DNA of 62,243 nucleotides. Origin: Actinomycetes bacterium. Lineage in GTDB: Bacteria; Actinomycetota; Actinomycetes; Streptosporangiales; Streptosporangiaceae. Below are positions 1 to 7,075 of the stretch, piece after piece. The DNA is taken from NCBI GenBank assembly GCA_021793235.1, contig JAJYTD010000022.1, positions 1 to 62,243 of the forward strand. The letters are read 5' to 3'. The translations under genes were made by a program, and so were the position numbers. Below the pieces are notes generated by a model. The model saw nothing but the letters and a program-made list of their open reading frames with translations. It had not been told where the DNA came from and searched no databases. The first letter of the stretch is position 1, and each line of letters opens with the position of its first letter.

Positions 1-125
1 GGACGTGATCGTCCAGATGGACATAGAGTGCAGTCAGAAGGGCGTCCAGGTTGTTTGTCACACATCGATCTTGGCGCCCTTCGCCATGTCCTCAGACCGG
101 CCACAAGATTCCCATCAACGATCTA

Positions 126-163
126 GGGTATGCATGGCCTAAGCTATACCCCCGATGGGTATA
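126..163. promoter_or_regulatory. CsoR/RicR-type copper operator
   Basis: Positions 145-163 read TATACCCCCGATGGGTATA, a perfect 7-5-7 inverted repeat. It contains TACCC-N5-GGGTA, the published form of the mycobacterial RicR/CsoR operator, and the 17-bp ATAC...GTAT spacing matches Bacillus CsoR sites. A third half-site, GGGTAT, lies at 126-131. The site is 61 bp before a short Cys-containing ORF and upstream of several copper genes. No csoR gene is in the window, so the regulator must be elsewhere. The palindrome is read directly; copper control is inferred. Confidence 0.75.
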
Positions 164-223
164 TGGCAATCCCTGCGGTGCCCCACCGCATATGGCGTCG
201 CCCCTACCGAGAAGGAGGATGCG

Positions 224-340
224 ATGGGAGTCCACGTCGGCCGGGACTGTTGCCGCGTCAACGGCCCGTGCGTGCTGGCCGCCCCGAACTGTTCGAGCTG
301 GATGAGGCCCAACAGCTTCACAACGACCGAAGCCGGATGA
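224..340 (+). CDS. Small cysteine-containing peptide, candidate copper-responsive
   Basis: A 38-codon ORF starts at an ATG preceded by GAAGGAGG (211-218), an excellent ribosome binding site. About 84 percent of its third positions are G or C, as in real genes here. It has four cysteines (a CC pair plus two single Cys), no membrane segment, and a Ser/Thr-rich end. I do not recognise a family. It lies just after the CsoR/RicR-type operator; in Mycobacterium tuberculosis RicR controls the small Cys-rich copper metallothionein MymT, so a copper-binding role is a reasonable guess. It could also be a chance ORF or the remains of a longer gene. Confidence 0.45.
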   Translation: MGVHVGRDCCRVNGPCVLAAPNCSSWMRPNSFTTTEAG

Positions 341-750
341 GGAGTCGGCCCCGATGATCGAGGCACGTCCCCAGCAGTCGGGCTACCGAGGCCGCCTCAG
401 CTGCCGTAGGGGGCGGGCCGCGGATATCCTGCGAACCCAGCCGGAATCGGGGCACAGTGATGGCCGTGCCCGAGAGCATGCGGTGATCTCAGAGGGTCGG
501 AGCGGCTGCGGGCATATCGGGCCCTGATTGCCGAACCGCCGGTCGGCTTGACCTCGGATCCGGATCCCTCTTGCCGTTCGGTTCCTGTCCGTCCCGGATA
601 GGGGGGCGGCCGGTCGTACGGAAACGACCCTCCTCGGGATTGGGAACCGAGATCTCATGCCTCCGGGGCATGGTAGATCTGGTTGTTCCGCCGGATGGGA
701 GCTTCTGGCACGGCGGACGACCGACACGCGAACCTTCGAGGAGGGTCAAT
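341..750. other. Gene-free stretch before the HMA-like gene
   Basis: About 410 bp with no ORF that has both a ribosome binding site and a recognisable product. It ends with the inverted repeat at 650-680 and the GAGGAGG-type ribosome binding site of the next gene. A G-rich run near 600 is not paired and is not called an operator. Confidence 0.5.
650..680. promoter_or_regulatory. Inverted repeat, possible operator or hairpin
   Basis: AGATCT-C-ATGCC, a 5-nt loop, then GGCAT-GGT-AGATCT. The inner ATGCC/GGCAT arms pair and the AGATCT blocks (themselves palindromic) flank them with a 2-nt offset. It lies 70 bp before the HMA-like gene. It could be an operator or an mRNA hairpin; I cannot name a regulator. 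Confidence 0.3.
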
Positions 751-957
751 ATGGCCGCCACCGTCGTCAGCATCGAAGGCATCACGGGCGGAAGCCGTGC
801 CGACTCGTTAAGTGACGATCTCGGGCAGGTGTCGGGCATCACCGGCGTTGACGGCGACCTGGCCACCGGTGCGGTGACCGTCACCAGCGAAGCCCTCATC
901 GACGACGCGCTTGTGCGCGCGGCCGTCGAGAACGCCGACTACCAGGTCAAGGTCTGA
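751..957 (+). CDS. CopZ-like HMA-fold protein lacking the metal-binding cysteines
   Basis: A 68-residue protein with the full-length plan of a heavy-metal-associated (HMA) copper chaperone: VSIEG near residues 6-10, a loop, then GVDGDLATGAVTV and a final YQVKV. The start is ATG 751, with GAGGAGG just upstream; a longer in-frame start at 571 has no such support. CopZ proteins bind Cu(I) with GMTCxxC in the first loop. Here that loop reads GITGGSR, so both cysteines are replaced (Gly and Arg). It therefore cannot bind copper in the usual way. It is 2 bp ahead of the His/Met-rich membrane protein, so the pair is probably co-transcribed. It may be a partner or decoy domain, or a decaying chaperone. 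Confidence 0.75.
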   Translation: MAATVVSIEGITGGSRADSLSDDLGQVSGITGVDGDLATGAVTVTSEALIDDALVRAAVENADYQVKV

Positions 958-959
958 CG

Positions 960-1904
960 ATGAATGTTCCCGCGAAACTGGGGCTGTACGGGCTGGGGCT
1001 CGCGGTCGCCCTCAGCGCAGCGGTGGGGGCGGGCAGGCTTGCCGGCCCCCTCCTCCCCGATCCCGCAGCCGGCGAAGGAAGCCGCAACGATCACAGCACC
1101 CCGGTCGGACAGGAAAGCTCGGGCACCGACCACGCCCCGGTCGGCTTGCAGGTCTCCCAGAACGGTTACACGCTCGATCTCGTTGAGGTTCCCGCAGAGG
1201 CCGGCGAAGAGCAGCGCCTCGCCTTCCGCGTACTCGGGTCCGGCGGCGACCCCGTCACCGGGTTCACCGAGTCGCACGGCAAGCCGATGCACCTCATCGT
1301 CGTCGGCCGCGACATGAGCGGCTACCGCCACGTCCATCCGGAGTTGGCCGCGGACGGCACCTGGAGCGTCCCGATGGAGCTCGATACCCCCGGGGTCTAT
1401 CGGATGTTCGCCGACTTCGCGCCCGAAGGCGGCGACGCGCTCACCCTTGGGACCGACCTTCAGGTCCCCGGCGACTACGCGCCGCAGCGGCTGCCGGAGC
1501 CCACGCGCACCGCGGAGGTGGACGGCTATACCGTCGCCCTGGACGGCGGCCTCGTTCCCGGGCGGACCAGCGAGCTGACCTTCACCGTCTCCAAGGACGG
1601 CGAACCCGTCACCGACCTGCAGCCCTACCTCACCGCCTACGGCCACCTGGTCGCGTTGCGCGACGGCGACCTCGCCTACCTGCACGTCCACCCCGAGGGC
1701 GGCCCCGGCGACGGCGCGACCGAGCCGGGCCCCGGCATCTCGTTCCAGGCCGAGGCTCCCTCCGCCGGCGACTATCGGCTCTTCCTCGACTTCAAGCACG
1801 GAGACCAAGTGCGCACGGTCGGGTTCACCGTGACCGCCGGTGCCAACGCCTCCACCGGCGATGACGGCGGCACCGACCACGGCGAACCGGCGCACACGCA
1901 CTGA
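960..1904 (+). CDS. Membrane-anchored His/Met-rich protein with two repeats, probable extracytoplasmic copper protein
   Basis: 314 residues: one N-terminal membrane helix (about 5-27), an acidic linker, then two similar beta-rich domains. The first carries HGKPMHLIVVGRD...HVHPE (residues 106-127); the second carries YGHLVALRDGDLAYLHVHPEG (about 227-247). The paired His and Met residues suggest soft-metal ligands, and the tail ends HGEPAHTH. Similar two-repeat proteins are commonly found beside copZ/copA in actinobacteria, with no biochemical function that I can cite. The gene follows the HMA-like gene by 2 bp. Outside-facing topology is inferred from the single anchor. The copper role rests on context and ligand-type residues. 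Confidence 0.7.
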   Translation: MNVPAKLGLYGLGLAVALSAAVGAGRLAGPLLPDPAAGEGSRNDHSTPVGQESSGTDHAPVGLQVSQNGYTLDLVEVPAEAGEEQRLAFRVLGSGGDPVTGFTESHGKPMHLIVVGRDMSGYRHVHPELAADGTWSVPMELDTPGVYRMFADFAPEGGDALTLGTDLQVPGDYAPQRLPEPTRTAEVDGYTVALDGGLVPGRTSELTFTVSKDGEPVTDLQPYLTAYGHLVALRDGDLAYLHVHPEGGPGDGATEPGPGISFQAEAPSAGDYRLFLDFKHGDQVRTVGFTVTAGANASTGDDGGTDHGEPAHTH

Positions 1905-1973
1905 CCGGGAGCGGCGTCCACCGGCCCGTCCCCCTTGGGATCAAGGAGCGGTTGTGAACGCAGAACCCGGAGA

Positions 1974-2117
1974 ATGAGAGTGGGCGGGGACCACGTAGAG
2001 CTGGTCATCGGCGGCATGACCTGCGCTTCCTGCGCTAATCGCAGCGAGAAGCGGCTCGTGGCCGTTTACGTGGTCAGGGAGTCCAGGGCGCCCTGGATCT
2101 GGTGCGTGGCCTGCTGA
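1974..2117 (+). pseudogene. copA: Stump of a copper-translocating P-type ATPase (copA)
   Basis: From ATG 1974 the frame encodes VELVIGGMTCASCANRSEKRL, the start of the first HMA domain of a CopA-type Cu(I) ATPase, with an intact CxxC. Homology stops near 2057 and the frame runs on to a stop at 2117 through the 3' end of the convergent DUF302 gene, whose stop codon is at 2066-2068. Over 700 codons of a normal copA are missing. The sharp junction indicates deletion or rearrangement, not point decay. It lies 70 bp after the His/Met-rich gene, the usual place for copA. Confidence 0.75.
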
Positions 2118-2455
2118 GCCACCGGCTCCAGTTCTTGGCGTTCGGGGACGCTGACCATGACGTGGGGGTCGAGTGCTTGCACGAGCGTGCTGTCCCCGTT
2201 GGCGCGGACGACGACGTTGCAGGGCAGCAGCAGTCCGATTTCGCGTTCGACGTCCAACGCCTGGTGGGCGAGGCCGGGGCTGCACATGCCGAGGATGATG
2301 TAGGACTCCATGTCCTCGCCGAGCTTCTCCTTCAGCGTGGCCTTCACGTCGATTTCGGTCAGTGTGCCGAAGCCGTGTTCCTTGAATGCTTCCTTGACCC
2401 GCGGAACGGCTTGGTCGTAGGGCAGATCCAGAGTGATGCTGCGGGCGTAGTCCAT
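2066..2455 (-). CDS. DUF302 family protein
   Basis: 129 residues with the DUF302 pattern: an N-terminal YARSITLDLPYDQAVPRV strand-helix, FGTLTEIDVKATLKEKLG, then YIILGMCSPGLAHQAL and LLLPCNVVV. The family is a small alpha/beta domain of unknown biochemical role that is frequent in metal and sulfur stress loci. The two cysteines (in GMCSP and LPCNV) are typical. A GGAG-type ribosome binding site precedes the ATG. The 3' end sits on the copA break point, so this gene may have arrived with the rearrangement that removed copA. Confidence 0.85.
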   Translation of the reverse strand: MDYARSITLDLPYDQAVPRVKEAFKEHGFGTLTEIDVKATLKEKLGEDMESYIILGMCSPGLAHQALDVEREIGLLLPCNVVVRANGDSTLVQALDPHVMVSVPERQELEPVAQQATHQIQGALDSLTT

Positions 2456-2905
2456 GCTCTCCGTCCTCTATGCGCGGTCGTCCGGTGTATCGGTCGATGC
2501 GGCCATACAGTCGGTCGGCTGGCTGGCCAGCCGGCGGGACATGCAGTGATCCGTGAAGCCGTTCTGTTCAGGCCGCACCATAGTCCCTTGCGCACCGCTA
2601 TCCCGAACTCGGCGGATATGCACCTGAGAGGAGCGCCGGAGAATCCGACAGGCGGTGATTAGGGGCGAGCGGCGCGCTGGCTCCCTGCGCGGTGGGATCG
2701 GAGGCCCGTCGCAGCTGCGCCGCCGACGAGATCGGTAGGGCAGCAAACCCTTCGGCGAGAGGGTCGCATGGAGCCCGGGGAAGGCCGTCGGCGATGAGGA
2801 GCGGATGGCCGTCACGGATCATCTCCGCTCTGCGACGCGGTGTTTCGAGGATTGGGCACCGGGCAGCAGGTAGCCACCAACCGCGATCGACGATGAAGGA
2901 GGTCG
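2456..2905. other. 450-bp divergent intergenic region
   Basis: The region lies between the divergent DUF302 and copper-storage genes and must hold both promoters. I see a self-complementary GGCTGGCTGGCCAGCC near 2517-2534 but no CsoR-type site and no supported ORF. Confidence 0.4.
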
Positions 2906-3316
2906 ATGATGACCGTTGCCGGTGACATGCTCGAGACCTATCCGGCGAGCCTGGGTGATGTGGATCGGGAGAAGCTCACCCGCTGCATCCAGGAATGCTT
3001 CGCCTGCGCCCAGGCCTGCACTGCCTGCGCCGATGCCTGCCTCAGCGAGGAGCGGGTGGCGGAACTGCGCAAGTGCGTCCGCTCCAACGACGACTGCGCC
3101 GACATCTGCCTGACGACCGGCCGGGTCCTGTCCCGCCACACCGGCTACGACGCCAACGTCACCCGCGAGGTACTCCAGGCCTGCGCGCAGCTCTGCAAGA
3201 GCTGCGGCGACGAGTGCGCGCGCCACGCCGACATGCACGAGCACTGCCGGGTCTGCGCCGAGGCGTGCCGACGTTGCGAGCAGGCGTGCAACGACCTCCT
3301 CACCTCCCTCGGCTGA
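2906..3316 (+). CDS. csp: Four-helix-bundle copper storage protein (Csp/DUF326 type)
   Basis: 136 residues with about 18 cysteines in CxxC/CxxxC spacing along predicted helices (for example CIQECFACAQAC and CRVCAEACRRCEQAC), plus His residues near 113-120. This is the pattern of copper storage proteins that fill a helical bundle with Cu(I)-thiolates. There is no signal peptide or twin-arginine motif, so it resembles the cytosolic Csp3 class. A strong GAAGGAGG ribosome binding site precedes two ATGs (2906, 2909). In a locus whose copA is a stump, storage could carry more of the copper load. A Cys-rich ferredoxin-like function is less likely because no cluster motif is present. Confidence 0.85.
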   Translation: MMTVAGDMLETYPASLGDVDREKLTRCIQECFACAQACTACADACLSEERVAELRKCVRSNDDCADICLTTGRVLSRHTGYDANVTREVLQACAQLCKSCGDECARHADMHEHCRVCAEACRRCEQACNDLLTSLG

Positions 3317-3506
3317 AGTTTGCAGGGGCTTGCCCGTGCTTTGGGATTGCCAACCGCACGGTCCCCGCTGCAGCGGCTGCGTCGTCGGCCGCGGCTGGGG
3401 AAAAGCTGTAGTGCATCAGGCAACCGAGGCCACGGGGAAAGCGGAAAAACTCGGGGGCGATGAGGGGGAAGCGCATCGCCCCGAGAGTCTCCCGGGGCCG
3501 GGAGCC

Positions 3507-3560
3507 AAGGCGCCCCAGGCAGGGACGGAAGCCCGTTCAGGGCTCAGCCTGAGGCGCCTT
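3507..3560 (-). terminator. Hairpin terminator after the NlpC/P60 gene
   Basis: A 14-bp stem (AAGGCGCCCCAGGC with GCCTGAGGCGCCTT, one mismatch) around a loop that is itself partly paired. It starts 5 bp beyond the stop of the minus-strand NlpC/P60 gene. There is no long T run, as is usual in actinobacteria. Confidence 0.6.
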
Positions 3561-3564
3561 GGGA

Positions 3565-4563
3565 TCAGGGCCGGACGGCGCCGACGAAGTGCTGGTCCCA
3601 GTAGTCGGCGAGGGTGACCACCGAGACGGTCTTGCCACTGCTCGGGGCGTGGACCATCTGCCCGTTTCCGGCGTACATGCCGTTGTGGCCGAGATCGTCG
3701 AAGAAGAACATGATGTCTCCGGGCTGGAGATTGTCCCGAGAGACCTTGTTGGGGAGCTCGAACTGGGTATAGGTGGTGCGAGGGATGCTGACCCCTGCCG
3801 CGCCCCAGGCGGCCTGCATCAGGCCGGAGCAGTCGTAGCCGTTGGGGCCGGACTCGCCCCAGACGTAGGGTGTGCCGATCTCGCTGTAGGCGAAATCCAG
3901 CGCCGTGCGGGCGCTGCCGGAGGCCGAACCTGTGTAGGAGCCGCCGCCGGCATCCGATGCCGAACCGGCCGTGGGGTTATCACCTTCGAAGCCGGCGAGT
4001 AGTTCTTCCTGTTCGGCGAGCTTGTCCTCGACCTCCTCCTTTTTCTCCTCGAGATCGTCGCGCTGCTCCTTGGTGTCGTCGCGGGTGCCCTCTGCCTCTT
4101 CCTTGAGTTTGATCAGGCGCTCGGACGACCCGGCGAATTCATCCAGTTTGGCCCGCTGGCTCTCTGAAAGGTAGGAGAGGTCGGCTGACTGATCGAGAAC
4201 GTCCCCGGGATTCTCCGCGCCCAGGACGGTCACAGGCGAGCCGAGGTCGACGGACTTGTAGGCCCCCGCGGCGAAATCGGCGACGTCGCCGCGCAATTCC
4301 GTGTAGCGGTCCTCCTCGTCGCCGATCTGCTCCTCGAGCGACTCGACACGCTTATCCGCGGCCTCCAGGTCCTCTTCGGCCTGGTTGTACTCCTGGACGA
4401 CGGTGCTCGACTCCTCGGTGAGCTCCTCGATCCTCTCTTCGACTTCCTCTTTGGTGGGTTCCGGTTCGGCGTGGGCGACGCCGGCGGGGAGAACCAGGCT
4501 GCTCGCGGCGAGGACGCCGAATCCGGTGAGAGCGCGCTTTCTGGGCTTGGTGCCATCGGTCAT
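3565..4563 (-). CDS. Secreted NlpC/P60 peptidoglycan endopeptidase with coiled coil
   Basis: 332 residues from ATG 4563, which has GAGGAG 11 bp upstream; an in-frame ATG at 4632 would add an unlikely leader. Order: a signal peptide ending near GVAHA, a long coiled coil rich in Glu/Lys (about residues 35-190), a Gly/Ser linker, then an NlpC/P60 domain with the Cys nucleophile in YDCSGLMQAAW and His in GHNGMYAGNGQMVHAP. The family cuts the D-Glu to diamino-acid bond in cell-wall peptides; the coiled coil often regulates or localises the enzyme (RipA-like plan). It is followed by its own terminator, so it is probably monocistronic. Confidence 0.88.
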   Translation of the reverse strand: MTDGTKPRKRALTGFGVLAASSLVLPAGVAHAEPEPTKEEVEERIEELTEESSTVVQEYNQAEEDLEAADKRVESLEEQIGDEEDRYTELRGDVADFAAGAYKSVDLGSPVTVLGAENPGDVLDQSADLSYLSESQRAKLDEFAGSSERLIKLKEEAEGTRDDTKEQRDDLEEKKEEVEDKLAEQEELLAGFEGDNPTAGSASDAGGGSYTGSASGSARTALDFAYSEIGTPYVWGESGPNGYDCSGLMQAAWGAAGVSIPRTTYTQFELPNKVSRDNLQPGDIMFFFDDLGHNGMYAGNGQMVHAPSSGKTVSVVTLADYWDQHFVGAVRP

Positions 4564-4816
4564 GACAGGTTGACTCCTCGATGCGGAGGTCGAAGGAATG
4601 GGGGTGGGGAAAGGGGTCCCGCGGCCCGGCATGGCTTACACGGCACGGCGACGCGCCGCAGGGATGCGGGTCGGCGTTGGCATGGGGCGGGATCGCGGGT
4701 CGCGCACGTGAGGCCGACTCCACTGACGGCACGGTGCGGTGCGCACAACGCAGGTCGAGCGGGAGGTGCTGCCTACGGTGCGCGGCCGTCAGCTGCGGAG
4801 TCGACGAGGAGGCGGA

Positions 4817-5254
4817 TCACACCCGAATGATGCAAAGGGAGAGGAGCAGCCGCGCTCCGCTTCGGAATAGCGCAGGCTGTCGAAAAAGCCGGCTTGTTCC
4901 ACCTGATCGCGGTGGGCCGGACCACGGCGCAGGAATGAGCGTCGCACCGAGTGCCAGCAACTTGGTTGCGCCGGTGCGGTTGTCGGTGCCCGGCACCTCG
5001 CTGTCCTCGCAGTGCGAGGCTTCAGCGTGTTCGTGTGCTTCGGCCGGCCCCGATTCTGCGTGTTTTGCGGATTCAGTAGCGAGGGATGCCGCTCGATCCG
5101 GCGACACCTGCGCTGAGCCGCTCTCGGCGTGGCAGATCGAGCCGACGAGCACGGCGGTGACCAGCAAGACCGACAGCAGTCCCCTGGCCCAGGACTGCCG
5201 CAGCACTCTCACGGTCTGGTGGAACACGAGAGGAAGACTACACAAGTGGCGCAT
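4817..5254 (-). CDS. Small membrane protein of a local paralogous family (copy A)
   Basis: About 145 residues from ATG 5254; alternatives are ATG 5335 and GTG 5212, none with a clear ribosome binding site. It has a membrane helix LLSVLLVTAVLVG followed at once by SICHAE, a His/Glu/Ser-rich exposed stretch (HEHAEASHCED), a weak second hydrophobic segment, and the end LLLSLCIIRV. The Cys-His at the membrane edge, the His-rich middle and the end L-C-I-x-R-V recur in the gene at 19982-20413, and the N-terminal part recurs at 15915-16433. Function unknown; the company it keeps suggests metal or redox chemistry outside the membrane. Confidence 0.65.
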   Translation of the reverse strand: MRHLCSLPLVFHQTVRVLRQSWARGLLSVLLVTAVLVGSICHAESGSAQVSPDRAASLATESAKHAESGPAEAHEHAEASHCEDSEVPGTDNRTGATKLLALGATLIPAPWSGPPRSGGTSRLFRQPALFRSGARLLLSLCIIRV

Positions 5255-5377
5255 GTGACATGGCGGATCGGTGAGACGGTTCCGTGGTCGACGCCTGCTC
5301 CCGTGCGGGCGAGGTGCGTCGCGCCTCGCCCGCACCGAGCCGTGCGGTCGACTCGTCCGATCGGGGAGCCAAGACGC

Positions 5378-6328
5378 TCACCACCCTTGGAAGGTGGCCC
5401 CTTCGTCGGTGGAACGGCTGACCTGCTGATCGGCAACCACGATGAGCTGGTCGGCATCGGCATGCAACGCCTGTGGCTCCCCCTCGATCCCGCCAGTCGA
5501 CGTCCAGGTCGCCCCGGCGTCGTCGCTGCGGTGGATGCGCCCTTCCAAAGACACTCCATAAACAGAGTCGGTGCCCGGCACCCAGTCGACGAACACGAGG
5601 GGTGGTGCCTCCTCGACGGGCGAGAAGCCGGCGCCGCCGTCCCTCGAGTGCTGCGGGCCCTGCTGGGTCGTTGCGACGATGGCCTGTCCGTCGTCGGAGA
5701 CAGCCAGGGAAAAGGGAGTGAATGAGCCGCCGAGGTCCTCCCACGTCGTACCGTCCTCGGTGGCGCGCATCTGCCCGTCGAATCCGACCACCCGTTCCTG
5801 TCCGGCGGAGAGCGCGTGGAAGTCCGACTGCCCCTGCAAGGACAGCGGCTGCCAGCTCTTCCCGCCGTCGCGCGATTCGATCAGCCCGACCGGATTGGGT
5901 AGGTCGATGTCGGGGCCCGGGTGCCCACTGGCTACGAAGCGGCCGGATCCCGTGATGGAGAAGCCCATCAGGTCGATCGTCGGGCCGACCTTCTCCGCCG
6001 CCGTCTTCTCCCCGTCCGCTTCTTCGGGCGCGGGCAGGTGGAACAGCCCGGCGTGTGTAGCCACAAGAACCTCGCCGGAATCGGGATCGACCCCGACACC
6101 GTGTACATGCGCAGCCTCATCGGGCAAGGGAAGGCCCACCTCGCTGCTCTGCATGGACTCGTTTGCCTCGGGGGTGCCGCCTGAGCCCTCCTCGGATCCG
6201 CCGCCGCAGGCGGAGATGAGCGCTGTCGACACGGCGACCGCGCCGAATCGGAGGGCCATCCGAACGTGCGGCCGGATGCGCTGGTAACTCAGGTGAGTTG
6301 CTGGTGTCGGGGTGTCGTTCGTCGTCAC
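5378..6328 (-). CDS. BNR-repeat lipoprotein (F510_1955 / sialidase-like beta-propeller)
   Basis: 316 residues from GTG 6328, which has GAAGGAGA 8 bp upstream; longer in-frame starts lack one. The lipobox is LISAC near residue 40, so the protein is anchored outside the membrane. The rest is a beta-propeller with repeated Asp-box-type motifs: SRDGGKSW, TEDGTTWEDL, SRDGGAGF, SDDAGATWTS, STDEGATF. It also has HVHGVGVDPDSGEV. Such proteins are labelled glycosyl hydrolase or exo-sialidase-like by fold only; I see no catalytic Arg triad and would not assign an enzyme activity. It sits in a same-strand run with the small membrane proteins downstream of the nuo operon. Confidence 0.75.
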   Translation of the reverse strand: MTTNDTPTPATHLSYQRIRPHVRMALRFGAVAVSTALISACGGGSEEGSGGTPEANESMQSSEVGLPLPDEAAHVHGVGVDPDSGEVLVATHAGLFHLPAPEEADGEKTAAEKVGPTIDLMGFSITGSGRFVASGHPGPDIDLPNPVGLIESRDGGKSWQPLSLQGQSDFHALSAGQERVVGFDGQMRATEDGTTWEDLGGSFTPFSLAVSDDGQAIVATTQQGPQHSRDGGAGFSPVEEAPPLVFVDWVPGTDSVYGVSLEGRIHRSDDAGATWTSTGGIEGEPQALHADADQLIVVADQQVSRSTDEGATFQGW

Positions 6329-6482
6329 TGCCGCGGTCTCCTTCACTGAATGCTGCCTTTGGGGCCCGGCCAGGGGCGGTGCGCGAACGCGCGGGCCGAG
6401 TGCCGGGTGCTTCGGTCCGAAGATCGAAAACGTTTCGCCCGACCCGCACAGCGAGGGGTGGGGGGGCGGTGAAGGCGTGTGA

Positions 6483-6932
6483 TCAGATCCGCAGGATCGA
6501 CAGTTTTGCCAGATCCGGCGTCGGATGCGGTAACGACGTGGATGCAAGTGCGATGGGCGCCTGCATCGGGGCCGGTATGAGGACGTCAGCGATTGCGCGA
6601 GGTGCGGGGACGGCAACGCCGATGCCGGTTTTCGCCGTGAGGCATGTCGTCGCAGGGGTGTCGCAGGCTTCGCCGTCCTCGGCCTGAGAGTGCGGTTCGA
6701 CCGGATCCGCCGCCCCGGTATGGCCTGTGGAGGCGACGGTATGTCCGTCGGTGACCGCACCCGGTGACTGCCCAGACGTGTCCGGCCGCATCGTTGCGTG
6801 GTGGGCGAGGAGCGCCACACCGACGACCAGGACCACCACTGCTAGACCGATGTCGGCCGAGAGAGCGGAACGCAGAACGCGCCCGGGAGAACGGTGCAGC
6901 AGCATCCGCTTCACCCCGCTCGCTCCGCTCAT
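6483..6932 (-). CDS. DUF6153-like membrane-anchored His-rich protein
   Basis: 149 residues (ATG 6932; ATG 6905 is also possible). It has one membrane helix (about 28-43) ending in LLAHHAT, a His-rich exposed stretch (DGHTVASTGHTG, EPHSQ), a Cys pair (EACDTPATTCL), and an Ala/Pro-rich tail ending PTPDLAKLSILRI. The CAAAG-like motif and the PPDLA-L-x-x-LRI ending are the marks of the actinobacterial DUF6153 family as I know it. No function is established. It lies between nuoN and the BNR lipoprotein on the same strand. Confidence 0.65.
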   Translation of the reverse strand: MSGASGVKRMLLHRSPGRVLRSALSADIGLAVVVLVVGVALLAHHATMRPDTSGQSPGAVTDGHTVASTGHTGAADPVEPHSQAEDGEACDTPATTCLTAKTGIGVAVPAPRAIADVLIPAPMQAPIALASTSLPHPTPDLAKLSILRI

Positions 6933-7075
6933 TCTTGCCTGGCTTCCGCATCATCATAGGGCGGCGTGGTCGACGAGGGGTCGTTGGGCGCTGTCTGGCG
7001 CGGGGAGCGCTACGGTTCGGACCGGGAACCGGTGAACCGCCGCTGCGGGGCCGACGGACGGCTTGTTTCCGGCAA

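Noticed and set aside
595-615. Second copper operator in the G-rich run near 600
   Set aside because: No inverted half-site is present at the right spacing.
4564-4816. c-di-AMP (ydaO) riboswitch before the NlpC/P60 gene
   Set aside because: Such genes often have one in actinobacteria, but I could not find the conserved blocks in this 250-bp leader by eye; a covariance-model search would decide.
5378-6328. Secreted sialidase
   Set aside because: Asp-box repeats are present but the catalytic Arg, Tyr and Glu set of sialidases is not visible; only a beta-propeller is claimed.
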